Shown here: in pieces, positions 16,936 through 25,263 of the stretch | Layout: each line of letters starts with the position of its first letter | Position numbering within the stretch: the stretch's first letter is position 1 | DNA from: Modicisalibacter sp049808615 | GTDB lineage: Bacteria > Pseudomonadota > Gammaproteobacteria > Pseudomonadales > Halomonadaceae | Direction of reading: 5' to 3' | DNA: 49,825 nucleotides | Assembly (NCBI RefSeq): GCF_049808615.1 | Contig: NZ_JBNCAN010000029.1 | Span: forward strand, 1-49,825 | Made by a program: the position numbers and the translations under genes | The notes under the pieces: model-generated | What the model saw: the letters and a program-made list of their open reading frames with translations, nothing else | Databases searched by the model: none | What the model was told of the DNA's origin: nothing

Positions 16936-17685
16936 ATGACAGCCAATGAAGGCGAGCAACAGGGCGACACGGTAGAGGCGTCATTAGCCGCGCTGTATAG
17001 CGGGGTATTGGCTGAGGCCAAGCCGCCGCGTTTCTCGATATCGCCACCGCCGGACGCCCTGCCGGCGGTGGATCTGTTCATACCGGGCACATTAGAGGAA
17101 GTGCTCGCGCGTTTCGGTGACCGCTACACCGCTGGCGACATAAGAGGCGTGGCATCGCAATGGTCGAAGTGGTACTTCACGGCGATTCTGGTACCGGCAC
17201 TCATCGCCATACTTGTCCTGCGGCGAGAACTCCCCTTGGCGCTGGATCGGCTGTACGTGCTGATGTCGCTCGACGATCGCGTCGATCGCTTGTACTTGCA
17301 AGACACCGGACGCCCCTTATCCCAGGGAAGCGACGAGAAAGTGTTCAGCAGATTACTCGATGATCATCTGAGACCGATAGTCGATACACTGGCCGGCGTC
17401 TCCGGTGCATCGCCTCGAGTATTCTGGAGCAATGCAGGCAATACCTTCGAGCAGTGCCTGAACCAGATTGAGCAGCATCCCACCGCCTGGCCCGACATGA
17501 CCGACGACGCACGGCACTTTCTCACGCAGCCTCGGCTGAAAGACGAACGACGCAATCCTTTCTATCTACCAGTGCGCTACCGGGAACGCCCGGACGGGAG
17601 CACCAAGCGAGTGCGTCGTCTGTGCTGCATCCGCTATCTGGTTCCCGAGCTGAGTTATTGCGGCAACTGCCCGCTCAAGAAGTAA
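16936..17685 (+). CDS. fhuF: Siderophore-iron reductase FhuF
   Basis: This 249-aa protein has GAGGGG before its ATG. Near the C-terminus it carries the diagnostic FhuF cluster motif Cys-Cys-x10-Cys-x2-Cys (LCCIRYLVPELSYCGNCPL), which binds an unusual [2Fe-2S] centre. FhuF proteins reduce ferric hydroxamates on the cytosolic side of the membrane to release iron. The position directly after the receptor and fhuCDB completes the import pathway. It converges with fliA, with only 5 bp between their ends and no visible terminator. Confidence 0.92.
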   Translation: MTANEGEQQGDTVEASLAALYSGVLAEAKPPRFSISPPPDALPAVDLFIPGTLEEVLARFGDRYTAGDIRGVASQWSKWYFTAILVPALIAILVLRRELPLALDRLYVLMSLDDRVDRLYLQDTGRPLSQGSDEKVFSRLLDDHLRPIVDTLAGVSGASPRVFWSNAGNTFEQCLNQIEQHPTAWPDMTDDARHFLTQPRLKDERRNPFYLPVRYRERPDGSTKRVRRLCCIRYLVPELSYCGNCPLKK

Positions 17686-17690
17686 TCGTT

Positions 17691-18392
17691 TCAGGCATCC
17701 GCCAGCTTGACTCGTAGCCGTGCGACGGCCTGGCTATGCAACTGACAGACCCGGGATTCGCTGACCCCCAGCACGGCGCCGATCTCCTTGAGGTTGAGCT
17801 CTTCCTGATAGTAAAGACCCAGCAGCAGTTTTTCCCGTTGGGGGAGCTGATCGATCGCCGCGACCAGGCGCTCTCTCTGCTCACCACTGACCAGTGCATC
17901 GAAAGGCGACTTGGGCCCGCCAATGCCTGCGTCGGGCTCATCGCCTTCGGCAAACACATCCTCGTAACCCAGCAATTGCCCATTGTTGGTATCCAGCAGA
18001 CGCTGGCGATACTCCTCCATACTCAGCGACAGAGCGTCGGCGATCTCGCGCTCCTCTGCCGGCCGCCCTAGCTCCTGCTCCAGCCGACGCAGGGTTTCGT
18101 CCACTTCCCGAGCATTGCGCCGCACGCTGCGCGGCACCCAGTCACGGCTACGCAATTCGTCGATCATTGCCCCGCGGATACGCTGGCTGGCATAGGTGGT
18201 AAAGCTGGCACCCTGGGCCGAATCGTAACGGCTCAGGCAGTCCAGCAGTCCTACCATGCCTGCCTGAATCAGATCGTCGAGTTCGACGCTGGCCGGAAGC
18301 TTGACCTGCAGCGACAGCGCCTGGCGTCGCACGATAGGTAGGTACTGATCGAGTATTGCGCGTTGATCGATTTTGCCTTGTGCCGTATACAT
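17691..18392 (-). CDS. fliA: Flagellar sigma factor sigma-28
   Basis: This is a 233-aa sigma-70-family protein of the FliA class: region 2 with SVELDDLIQAGMVGLLDCL and FTTYASQRIRGAMIDELR, region 3 (PRSVRRNAREVDETL) and region 4 with a helix-turn-helix (LNLKEIGAVLGVSESRVCQL). It directs late flagellar and chemotaxis promoters, of which several candidates are seen in this window. It starts at an ATG at 18392 with GAGG upstream. The leader contains an unusual three-arm repeat (see 18405-18450). It is the last gene of the flhB-flhA-flhF series, separated by about 130 bp. Confidence 0.95.
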   Translation of the reverse strand: MYTAQGKIDQRAILDQYLPIVRRQALSLQVKLPASVELDDLIQAGMVGLLDCLSRYDSAQGASFTTYASQRIRGAMIDELRSRDWVPRSVRRNAREVDETLRRLEQELGRPAEEREIADALSLSMEEYRQRLLDTNNGQLLGYEDVFAEGDEPDAGIGGPKSPFDALVSGEQRERLVAAIDQLPQREKLLLGLYYQEELNLKEIGAVLGVSESRVCQLHSQAVARLRVKLADA

Positions 18393-18404
18393 CCCACATG
18401 CCTC

Positions 18405-18450
18405 GTGCTGTCGAAGGACGACAGCACCATGACGTCATTGGGGTGCTGTC
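18405..18450 (-). promoter_or_regulatory. Alternative-hairpin leader upstream of fliA
   Basis: Read as the fliA transcript there are three arms: GACAGCACC (18450-18442), GGTGCTGTCG (18428-18419) and CGACAGCAC (18413-18405). The middle arm pairs perfectly over 9 bp with either the first (loop contains palindromic TGACGTCA) or the third (loop TCCTT). The two hairpins exclude each other, and the second ends directly at the GAGG ribosome-binding site. The same DNA could also be a repeated operator for a dimeric protein. Confidence 0.65.
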
Positions 18451-18525
18451 CATGATGGTAGTATTACGCTGTTTTCGTCTCCACCAAGCGACAAATACCC
18501 ACGGAAGCTGCGAGCTATTCAGGCT

Positions 18526-18960
18526 TTAGGGAATCGACCGGTAGTCGACGATGACCCGCAGTCCCTGAACACGAAACGGCTTGGACGCACGAGCGTCCTC
18601 CGGAAGGCGAAAAACGAAAAACAACGCCTGGTTGGCGTCCAGCCCAGCCAATGCCTGACTGGTGCCACGGGCCATGGAGAGAGAAAAACAGCGCTTGTGC
18701 TGACACAGCCAGGCCTCAAGCCGGGGCTGATCGACAGGTGGTGCAAAGCGCCAGCTTATGCTGCGGATACGGGCATCGGAAGATAACGGGGAAGACGGCG
18801 TGATAGAGACGGACTGCACCGGGCGTCCGGGGGTGAACAAGCGCACGCTCGGCGCAGTGCCTACCCAACTGCCGGGTGTCGCCTGCGCGCTGGGCGTCAC
18901 CATCAACAGCAAGTACAAAAGACCCGCTATCCAACCAACGCGGAGAACGTGTGGCCTCAC
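18526..18960 (-). CDS. flhE: Flagellar protein FlhE
   Basis: This is 144 aa if started at the GTG at 18960, 2 bp after the upstream stop codon. The longer open frame has no signal peptide and shadows the neighbour. A hydrophobic leader (about 8-28, ending SAQA) is followed by a small beta-rich domain. The C-terminal half follows E. coli FlhE: an SWRF element, a Cys pair in WLCQHKRCFSL, and the ending GLRVIVDYR. FlhE is a periplasmic protein of peritrichous enterobacterial flagella, encoded after flhA and thought to guard the export gate against proton leak. Here flhF and an FlhG-like gene lie between flhA and flhE. Confidence 0.8.
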   Translation of the reverse strand: MRPHVLRVGWIAGLLYLLLMVTPSAQATPGSWVGTAPSVRLFTPGRPVQSVSITPSSPLSSDARIRSISWRFAPPVDQPRLEAWLCQHKRCFSLSMARGTSQALAGLDANQALFFVFRLPEDARASKPFRVQGLRVIVDYRSIP

Positions 18961-18962
18961 GG

Positions 18963-19487
18963 TTAGATCTGCCGTAATCGCGGCGGCGTAATCACCAACA
19001 GCTGAATACCTAGAAACTGCGCGGCAACCTGCTGCAGGTTGTTGAGCAGGCCCGCCCGGGAAGGCAAAGGAGGGTGCACCAACAGCAAGCGCCGGGGCCC
19101 TCCTTGTTGCGCCAGACGCTTGAGCATCGCATAGGCACGCCGAAATCCATCCAGATCGTCGCCTACCCACAATGCCCAGCGTGATTGTTGCGTCACCAAT
19201 GCCGAAAAATGCGGGCTGTTCATGGAGAGCGGCACGATACGCCAGGTGGCGGGATCGCCCACCCAGCGCTGCCCCTGAGCGTGCCAGCGTGTCAGGGCCT
19301 CGGCCACCGGGGTTACATCCGCCTCGGCCCCCTTGGGAAGTCCCAGGGTCACCAGCACTCGGGTTGGTGTGCTCGTCTCGGATTGCTGCTCTGCCAACGA
19401 TGTTTGTGCCTCAGGTTGCGACTCTATCAAAGGCGTTTGTGTCTCGGCCCAGCGCCGCAGCCCAGCCGCTTGATCGATCTGGCTCAC
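18963..19487 (-). CDS. FlhG-like protein lacking the MinD ATPase P-loop
   Basis: This 174-aa protein opens with SQIDQAAGLRRWAE, matching the N-terminal DQA..LR motif with which FlhG/YlxH stimulates the FlhF GTPase. Normal FlhG is about 270-300 aa with a MinD fold and a deviant Walker A (KGGVGKT). Here no glycine-rich nucleotide loop exists. The remaining 130 residues still look like a MinD-type alpha/beta sheet (RVLVTLGLP, ALWVGDDLDG, RRLLLVHPPLPSRAGLLNNL, LGIQLLVI). It overlaps flhF by 4 nt. I infer that it can regulate FlhF but not act as an ATPase switch. An unrelated origin of the body cannot be excluded. Confidence 0.7.
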   Translation of the reverse strand: MSQIDQAAGLRRWAETQTPLIESQPEAQTSLAEQQSETSTPTRVLVTLGLPKGAEADVTPVAEALTRWHAQGQRWVGDPATWRIVPLSMNSPHFSALVTQQSRWALWVGDDLDGFRRAYAMLKRLAQQGGPRRLLLVHPPLPSRAGLLNNLQQVAAQFLGIQLLVITPPRLRQI

Positions 19488-21814
19488 CGGGATACCTCAG
19501 CGTTCAATCCAGCGCCACCCACCATGACGAAGACATCCCGAGCGGTGAGCAGATGCAGCAGCGCATCCATCAACATCTGGGACGAACGCCCACGACGCCC
19601 GCCCAGCAAGCCCATCAACTGGGCTCTGACATCCATCGCCCAATCGCTACGCTCCTGATCGAGCCGACCGGCCACTGCCGCCAGCCCCGTTGCCACCAGC
19701 AAACGCAGTTCGGGGTCGGTCGTCTGATCGGTCTCTTCGAGACGCTGCCAGGCACGGCGGGTCAACAGCGGCAAATCGTCGTGCACCAACTGCGCGACCA
19801 TCACCTCGGCAAAGGATTGATCCGGTGTTCCGTCCCGTGGCGCCAACCAATAGCGCTGCGCCAACTGTCGATGGTTTTCGGCCTCGCTCAAGGTGCCGAA
19901 CCAGGCCGTCAGCGGTTCCCCGTCCGGCAGGGCAATGGCCAGGCGCGACAGGGTCAGATGCGCATCTCGGCCACGATAACGACAGGTGAGCTCGGTCCAG
20001 GCATCGGCGACAGATGCGAGCTGGCTCAATCGATGCCGCCCGCCATCGAAGGCGACCCGTGAACTGGCCTTGGCCGTGGCCAGCCAGGTCGAGCCGCTCT
20101 CGGCCAAACATTCGCGCGTCACAGCACCGGGACACCGGGATAACAGCTGCCAACGAATGCCAAGCTGCGTCCTGGCCCACTCGAAACGTGCCTCTTCGCC
20201 AGTCGGCAAGCGATGGATCAGCCAGGGCAATGCCTGTATCTGCCCTGCACCGTTCAAGGACAGCGCCGGCATCGTCCAATCGACACCGCTTGCGGATTTG
20301 GCTCCTGTCCAAAGCATGGCCTGAGCCGGCTCGACACTATCGAGATGACGCCGACGCATTACCACATCGAATAGATCGGCAAGATGGGCCTGTTGCTGCT
20401 CGAGCGGATAACCCAGCAGTGGCCAGGCGCGTTCGAGTAGCGCGAAGCCGGCAACCTCCTCCCTCAGCGTGGTCAGCGTCGATACCAGCGCCCTGCCCTG
20501 GCCCAATAATCCTCTGGATAACGCCTGCATGCGCTGTGAAGATGACGAGCGCGGCGCTTGCGGTGCTTCGGCGGCGAAGGAAGAGTCCCCCGCAACGCTC
20601 AACGCCTGATCCAGCAATGCGCTTCTCTCTGCCAGACTCAAGTCCTCGGGCACCTGCTGACCGTGGGAGACATAATGCAGTCGCAAGCCGTGGCGAATGG
20701 CGATATCCAGCACTGCCCCCAGGCGAGGCGCCTCGTCGACCTTGGTCAGAATTGCCCCGAACAGGGGCGCGCCCGCTGCCCGGGAGGCGCGCTGATACGT
20801 CTCGACCACTTCATCCAGGGTATCGCCATGACTGGCGGCGTTGAGCAACAGCAAACGCCGTATCGGACGCGATGATGCCTGTCCCGACGTCTGCCCCGAA
20901 GAATCGCCGAGCATCGCAATCTGGCCAGGCAGACGCTGATCACGCTGACTCATGCCTACGGTATCGATGATGACCAGGCGCTTATGGGTCAGTCGGGAGA
21001 GTAAATCACCCAAGGGCGCATCCGCTTCCAGGGCATGCACTTCCACTCCCAGCAGTCTGGCGTATATACGAAGTTGCTCATGAGCGCCGATGCGATAACT
21101 GTCCGTGGTCACCAGCGCCACTCCGGCGGCGCCGTGGCGCATCACATAGCGGGCAGCGAGTTTGGCGGTGGTCGTAGTCTTGCCGATGCCGGTCGGGCCG
21201 ATCAGGGCAAAGACACCGCCGCGATCCAGCAAAGCCGCTTCGTCATCGAGTATGAGTAGGCGCGACGCCAGTTGACGCTTGGCCCAGGCCAGCGCCAGAT
21301 CGTCCGACGCATGCACCAGTTCTACCGGCGGTGTCTCGAGGAGTTCCGCGACCAGCCGTGCGCCGAACCCGGCTCCCAGCAAGCGCCGCCTAAGGCGTGC
21401 CAGAGTGCCGTCCCCGGCGGCTTGCGACGCACTGGGCACGCTTTGCGCCTGACCCGTCAAGAGGGTGCGCAGATCCTGCATTTCACCCAGGACGCGTTCG
21501 CTGAAGGCAGCGAAATCAATCTCCGCCGCTGATCCTTGCTGAGCGCGCTCCGCGATCCTCGATGCCGTTGGAGCACTGGGTCTCATCGCACTGACGGTCG
21601 TCGCCAGTGCGGGAGCCCTCCGTGCAGGTGGTACAGGCGCTGGCGACGCAGGCTGAGCGATCATCTGGTCATGGGCGTCCTCCGCCAGGGCCAGTATCTC
21701 CACCCCCTCCGCCACATTGCGATTGGAGAGAATCAGCGCATCGTCGCCCAGGGCGGCGCGTACCTGGCGCATGGCGTCGCGGCTATTGGCCCCGACAAAT
21801 CGTTTGACGCTCAT
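19484..21814 (-). CDS. flhF: FlhF SRP-type GTPase with a large C-terminal extension
   Basis: This 776-aa protein is far longer than usual FlhF (about 370-500 aa). Residues 1-60 form the FlhF B-type N-terminus (VKRFVGANSRDAMRQVRAAL). A Pro/Ala linker follows, then the N domain (about 105-190) and G domain (about 198-410) with P-loop GPTGIGKTT (206-214), TTDSYRIGAHEQLR, DTVGMSQRD and TKVD (357-360). Residues about 411-776 form a Trp-rich region with no recognised family. FlhF places polar flagella and recruits FliF. The start at 21814 overlaps flhA by 1 nt. Confidence 0.88.
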   Translation of the reverse strand: MSVKRFVGANSRDAMRQVRAALGDDALILSNRNVAEGVEILALAEDAHDQMIAQPASPAPVPPARRAPALATTVSAMRPSAPTASRIAERAQQGSAAEIDFAAFSERVLGEMQDLRTLLTGQAQSVPSASQAAGDGTLARLRRRLLGAGFGARLVAELLETPPVELVHASDDLALAWAKRQLASRLLILDDEAALLDRGGVFALIGPTGIGKTTTTAKLAARYVMRHGAAGVALVTTDSYRIGAHEQLRIYARLLGVEVHALEADAPLGDLLSRLTHKRLVIIDTVGMSQRDQRLPGQIAMLGDSSGQTSGQASSRPIRRLLLLNAASHGDTLDEVVETYQRASRAAGAPLFGAILTKVDEAPRLGAVLDIAIRHGLRLHYVSHGQQVPEDLSLAERSALLDQALSVAGDSSFAAEAPQAPRSSSSQRMQALSRGLLGQGRALVSTLTTLREEVAGFALLERAWPLLGYPLEQQQAHLADLFDVVMRRRHLDSVEPAQAMLWTGAKSASGVDWTMPALSLNGAGQIQALPWLIHRLPTGEEARFEWARTQLGIRWQLLSRCPGAVTRECLAESGSTWLATAKASSRVAFDGGRHRLSQLASVADAWTELTCRYRGRDAHLTLSRLAIALPDGEPLTAWFGTLSEAENHRQLAQRYWLAPRDGTPDQSFAEVMVAQLVHDDLPLLTRRAWQRLEETDQTTDPELRLLVATGLAAVAGRLDQERSDWAMDVRAQLMGLLGGRRGRSSQMLMDALLHLLTARDVFVMVGGAGLNAEVSR

Positions 21815-23895
21815 TACTGACCTCCAATCAGAGTGGTAACACGCAGGGTCCGATCATCGGGAATCTCGGCCTGGGACAGCACCGCCAAATGCGGCATGCG
21901 GCGGCGCAGAAAGCGGGAAAGCAACGGACGCAAGCCATGCTGAACCACCAGCACCGCGGGTTCGCCACTGGTTTCCTGGCGCGCCACACCGGCTTCCGCT
22001 TCCCGCATCAGGGTATCCGCAAGCCCCGGCTCGAGCGCACCACCGCCGTTCATCGCCTGACTCAACACCTGCTCCAGATTGGCATCCAGACCAATCACAT
22101 GCAGTTCCTCCTGGCCGGGGAAGCAGTGCTGGGTAATGGCTCTACCCAACGCCATCCGCACGACAGCGGTGAGCTCATGGGCATCGCTCTGGGGCGTGGC
22201 GTGCTCCGCCAGGGTATCCAGGATGGTGCGAAGATCGCGGATCGAAACATCCTCTTCGAGCAGGTTGTGCAGTAGCCGCTGTAGCGTGGTAAGCGACACC
22301 AGCTTGGGCACCACATCCTCGACCAGCGCCTTGTTCTCGTCGCCCAATTTGTCGAGCAGCTGCTGCACTTCGTGACGCCCGAGCATCTCGCCGGCGTGGT
22401 GATGCAGCAAATGATTGAGATGGGTAGCCACCACGGTGCCCGCATCCACCACGGTGTAGCCGTATACCTGAGCATGTTCGCGCTGAGAGGCGTCGATCCA
22501 CACCGCCGGAAGCCCGAAGGCGGGATCCGTGGTGGTGGTGCCCTCGAGACGACCCGACACCTGACCCGGATCGATGGCCAGCCACTTGCCGGGATAGGCC
22601 TCGGCACGCCCCACCTCGACGCCCTTGAGGGTGATCACATAGGTATTGGGCCCCAGCTCCAGGTTGTCGCGGATGTGCACCACCGGCGGCAGGAAACCGA
22701 CTTCCTGGGCGAATTTCTTGCGCACGCTCTTGATGCGCCCGAGCAGTTCGCCATCCTGGCGATGATCGACCAGCGGAATCAGCCGATGCCCCACTTCCAG
22801 ACCGAGGGTGTCGACCAGTTGCACATCGTCCCAGCTCGCCTCCGGGGCTTCCTGGGAGGGCGGCGGTGCGGCGGCGTTGATGGTGTCCTCGGCGAGCTTG
22901 TCCTGATTGCGGCGCATCAGCCACCAGGCCAGGCTGCCCAGCATCACGCTGAACAGCAGGAACACCAGGTTAGGCATGCCCGGTACCAGGCCCAGCAGCC
23001 CCATGACACAGGCGGCCAGGATCAGCACCTGGGGATTGGTGAACAGCTGCCCCATCATCTGCTGACCGACATCCTGGTCGGTATTGACACGGGACACGGT
23101 GACACCGGCGGCGGTGGAGATGACCAGGGCGGGAATCTGTGCGACCAGGCCATCACCGATGGTCAGCAAGGTATAGGTACGTGCCGCACTGGCGAAGCTC
23201 ATGTCATGCTGCAGAACGCCGATCAGCAGCCCACCGATGAGGTTGACCACCATGATGATCAGACCGGCCACCGCATCGCCGCGCACGAACTTGCTGGCAC
23301 CGTCCATGGAGCCGTAGAAATCGGATTCCTGGGAGATTTCGGCGCGACGCTTCTTGGCGTCTTCTTCCCCGATCAGGCCCGCATTCAAATCCGCATCGAT
23401 GGCCATCTGCTTGCCGGGCATGGAGTCGAGCATGAAGCGCGCCCCCACCTCGGCGATTCGCCCGGCCCCCTTGGTGATGACCATGAAATTGATGATGACC
23501 AGGATCAAAAACACCACCAGTCCCACGGCGAAGTTACCGCCGATCAGGAATTCACCGAAGGCCTGGATGACCTTGCCTGCCGCATCGCCGCCTTCGTTGC
23601 CGTTCATCAGCACCACTCGGGTCGAGGCGACGTTGAGCGACAGCCTGAGCAAGGTAGTGAACAGCAGCACCGCGGGGAAGGCGGCGAAATCCAGCGGTTT
23701 CTGGGTGAACATGCTGACCAGCAGCACCATGATGCCCAGGGCGATATTGAAGGTGAAGAACAGATCCAGCGCAAACGGCGGCAAGGGCAGGATCATCATC
23801 GATAGAATCATGATGATCAGAATTGGCCCTGCCAGAATCTTCATGCGGGCATCGCCCAGAAAGTTCTGTCGGCCCAAGGTAGCAAACAGGTTCAT
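21814..23895 (-). CDS. flhA: Flagellar export-gate protein FlhA
   Basis: This 693-aa protein has the usual FlhA length. The N-terminal half carries about eight membrane spans (for example ILIIMILSMMILPLPPFALD) and the conserved FHIPEP-type cytosolic loop region containing LDSMPGKQMAIDADLNAGLI. The C-terminal half (about 350-693) is the cytosolic FlhA-C ring that docks chaperone-substrate complexes. It is the core of the proton-driven type III export gate and overlaps flhB by 4 nt and flhF by 1 nt. The large antisense frame over it is a codon-bias shadow. Confidence 0.96.
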   Translation of the reverse strand: MNLFATLGRQNFLGDARMKILAGPILIIMILSMMILPLPPFALDLFFTFNIALGIMVLLVSMFTQKPLDFAAFPAVLLFTTLLRLSLNVASTRVVLMNGNEGGDAAGKVIQAFGEFLIGGNFAVGLVVFLILVIINFMVITKGAGRIAEVGARFMLDSMPGKQMAIDADLNAGLIGEEDAKKRRAEISQESDFYGSMDGASKFVRGDAVAGLIIMVVNLIGGLLIGVLQHDMSFASAARTYTLLTIGDGLVAQIPALVISTAAGVTVSRVNTDQDVGQQMMGQLFTNPQVLILAACVMGLLGLVPGMPNLVFLLFSVMLGSLAWWLMRRNQDKLAEDTINAAAPPPSQEAPEASWDDVQLVDTLGLEVGHRLIPLVDHRQDGELLGRIKSVRKKFAQEVGFLPPVVHIRDNLELGPNTYVITLKGVEVGRAEAYPGKWLAIDPGQVSGRLEGTTTTDPAFGLPAVWIDASQREHAQVYGYTVVDAGTVVATHLNHLLHHHAGEMLGRHEVQQLLDKLGDENKALVEDVVPKLVSLTTLQRLLHNLLEEDVSIRDLRTILDTLAEHATPQSDAHELTAVVRMALGRAITQHCFPGQEELHVIGLDANLEQVLSQAMNGGGALEPGLADTLMREAEAGVARQETSGEPAVLVVQHGLRPLLSRFLRRRMPHLAVLSQAEIPDDRTLRVTTLIGGQ

Positions 23896-25055
23896 CGTGA
23901 ATCCTCGGAGGATGAAGCAGGCCGGTTGGCATCGTCCAGCTCGGCGGGTACAGGCAGATCGCGAGGAGTCGCCGGCATGTCACCGCCCTCTCGCCGCACC
24001 TGCTTGAGTCGAAACGCCCAGGCCAGCACTTCGGCCACGGCGGTATAGAGGGTTGCGGGTATTTCGCGATCCAGATCCACATGGCGGTAAAGCGCTCTCG
24101 CCAGCGGCGGCGCTTCGAGCCGGGGAATACCGTGTTCTTCACCAACTTCGCGAATGCGCGCGGCGACCGCATCGGCACCCTTGGCGACGACTCGCGGCGC
24201 TCCCATATCATCGTGATAGCTCAAGGCAACGGCATAGTGGGTCGGGTTGGTGACGATGACATCCGCCTCCGGCACCTTGCTCATCATGCGCCCCCGGGCC
24301 ATGGCCTGCTGCTGCTGGCGAATACGGCCCTTGACCTGGGGATCTCCCTCGGACTCCTTGTGTTCTTTCTTGATCTCATCCTTGGTCATGCGCAGCTTCT
24401 TGTTGTGACTCCAGAGCTGATAAGGCACATCGATGAGGATGACCACCACTAGAGACAGCACGATCAAACCGCAACATATCGCTGCCAGCTTGAGGGCATG
24501 AAACAAGGCTATTTGCAGTGGCTGATCCATCAAGGCCATCAGTTCGCCGCGCTTGAGCCATAAAAAACCGACGGCCACGCTGCCGGTAAGAATCGATTTG
24601 GAGATTGCCTTGGCCAGCTCCGCCAGCGCCTGGCTGGAGAACATGCGCTTCAGACCCTTGAACGGGTTGAGCTTGGAGACCTGCGGCTTGAGCGATTTGG
24701 CGGAGATCAACCAACCGCCAAGCAAGGCCGGGGCCACCAGCGCAACCACCGTCAGTAACAGGAAAAGCGGCGCCAGCGCCAGTAGTGTATTCGTGCCAAG
24801 CGTCCATAGCTTCGCCAGCATCCGGGTGCTGTCGAAGGCGATGCTGCGATCGAACAGGAACGCCTGCTCCATCACCAGACCCAGTTGACCATAAAGTAAC
24901 GTTCCCGTGGTCCACAGACCGGCCACGCCGGCCATCAACATCATGAAGGTGGAAAGTTCTCGCGAACGGGCAACCTGGCCTTCCTCCCGCGCCTTTTCGA
25001 GGCGTCGCGGCGTCGGCTCTTCGGTCTTATCGTCGTCGCTACTATCGTCGGCCAT
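23892..25055 (-). CDS. flhB: Flagellar export switch protein FlhB
   Basis: This is 387 aa from the ATG at 25055. It has the charged start typical of FlhB (DKTEEPTPRRLEKAREEGQV), four membrane spans (about 30-210), and a cytosolic domain with the self-cleaving NPTH site (IVTNPTHYAVALSYHDD). FlhB selects early (rod/hook) or late (filament) substrates together with the hook-length ruler FliK. A second gene resembling only its C-terminal part (fhlB, 38725-39006) sits beside fliK. Confidence 0.95.
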   Translation of the reverse strand: MADDSSDDDKTEEPTPRRLEKAREEGQVARSRELSTFMMLMAGVAGLWTTGTLLYGQLGLVMEQAFLFDRSIAFDSTRMLAKLWTLGTNTLLALAPLFLLLTVVALVAPALLGGWLISAKSLKPQVSKLNPFKGLKRMFSSQALAELAKAISKSILTGSVAVGFLWLKRGELMALMDQPLQIALFHALKLAAICCGLIVLSLVVVILIDVPYQLWSHNKKLRMTKDEIKKEHKESEGDPQVKGRIRQQQQAMARGRMMSKVPEADVIVTNPTHYAVALSYHDDMGAPRVVAKGADAVAARIREVGEEHGIPRLEAPPLARALYRHVDLDREIPATLYTAVAEVLAWAFRLKQVRREGGDMPATPRDLPVPAELDDANRPASSSEDSR

Positions 25056-25135
25056 GGCCACCACGCAAAAGAACAGCGGTAAAGAATGAGTAAACGCTGG
25101 CTATTCTGAGCGGCAAAGGAGAGAAGCGATCACGC

Positions 25136-25177
25136 AAAAAGCGCGACGAATCGGGCGTTAATCCACGATTGTCGCGC
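25136..25177 (-). terminator. Rho-independent terminator after cheZ
   Basis: On the minus strand GCGCGACAATCG pairs with CGATTCGTCGCGC (one small bulge) across a 12-nt loop and is followed by TTTTT. It lies about 90 nt after cheZ, so flhB should have its own promoter in the remaining 80 bp. Confidence 0.75.
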
Positions 25178-25263
25178 GAGAAGGAGTCACACGAGGATAA
25201 AAAGCGCTACGAGGGGCTGTGTCTGAAATCGCTAAAAAAGCAGGTGCAAACCAGGCCGACTTT

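Noticed and set aside
22372..23805. A 477-aa open frame antisense to flhA
   Set aside because: It lies entirely within a certain gene, is His/Gln/Asp-rich in the manner of antisense translations of GC-rich coding DNA, and has no motif or ribosome site.
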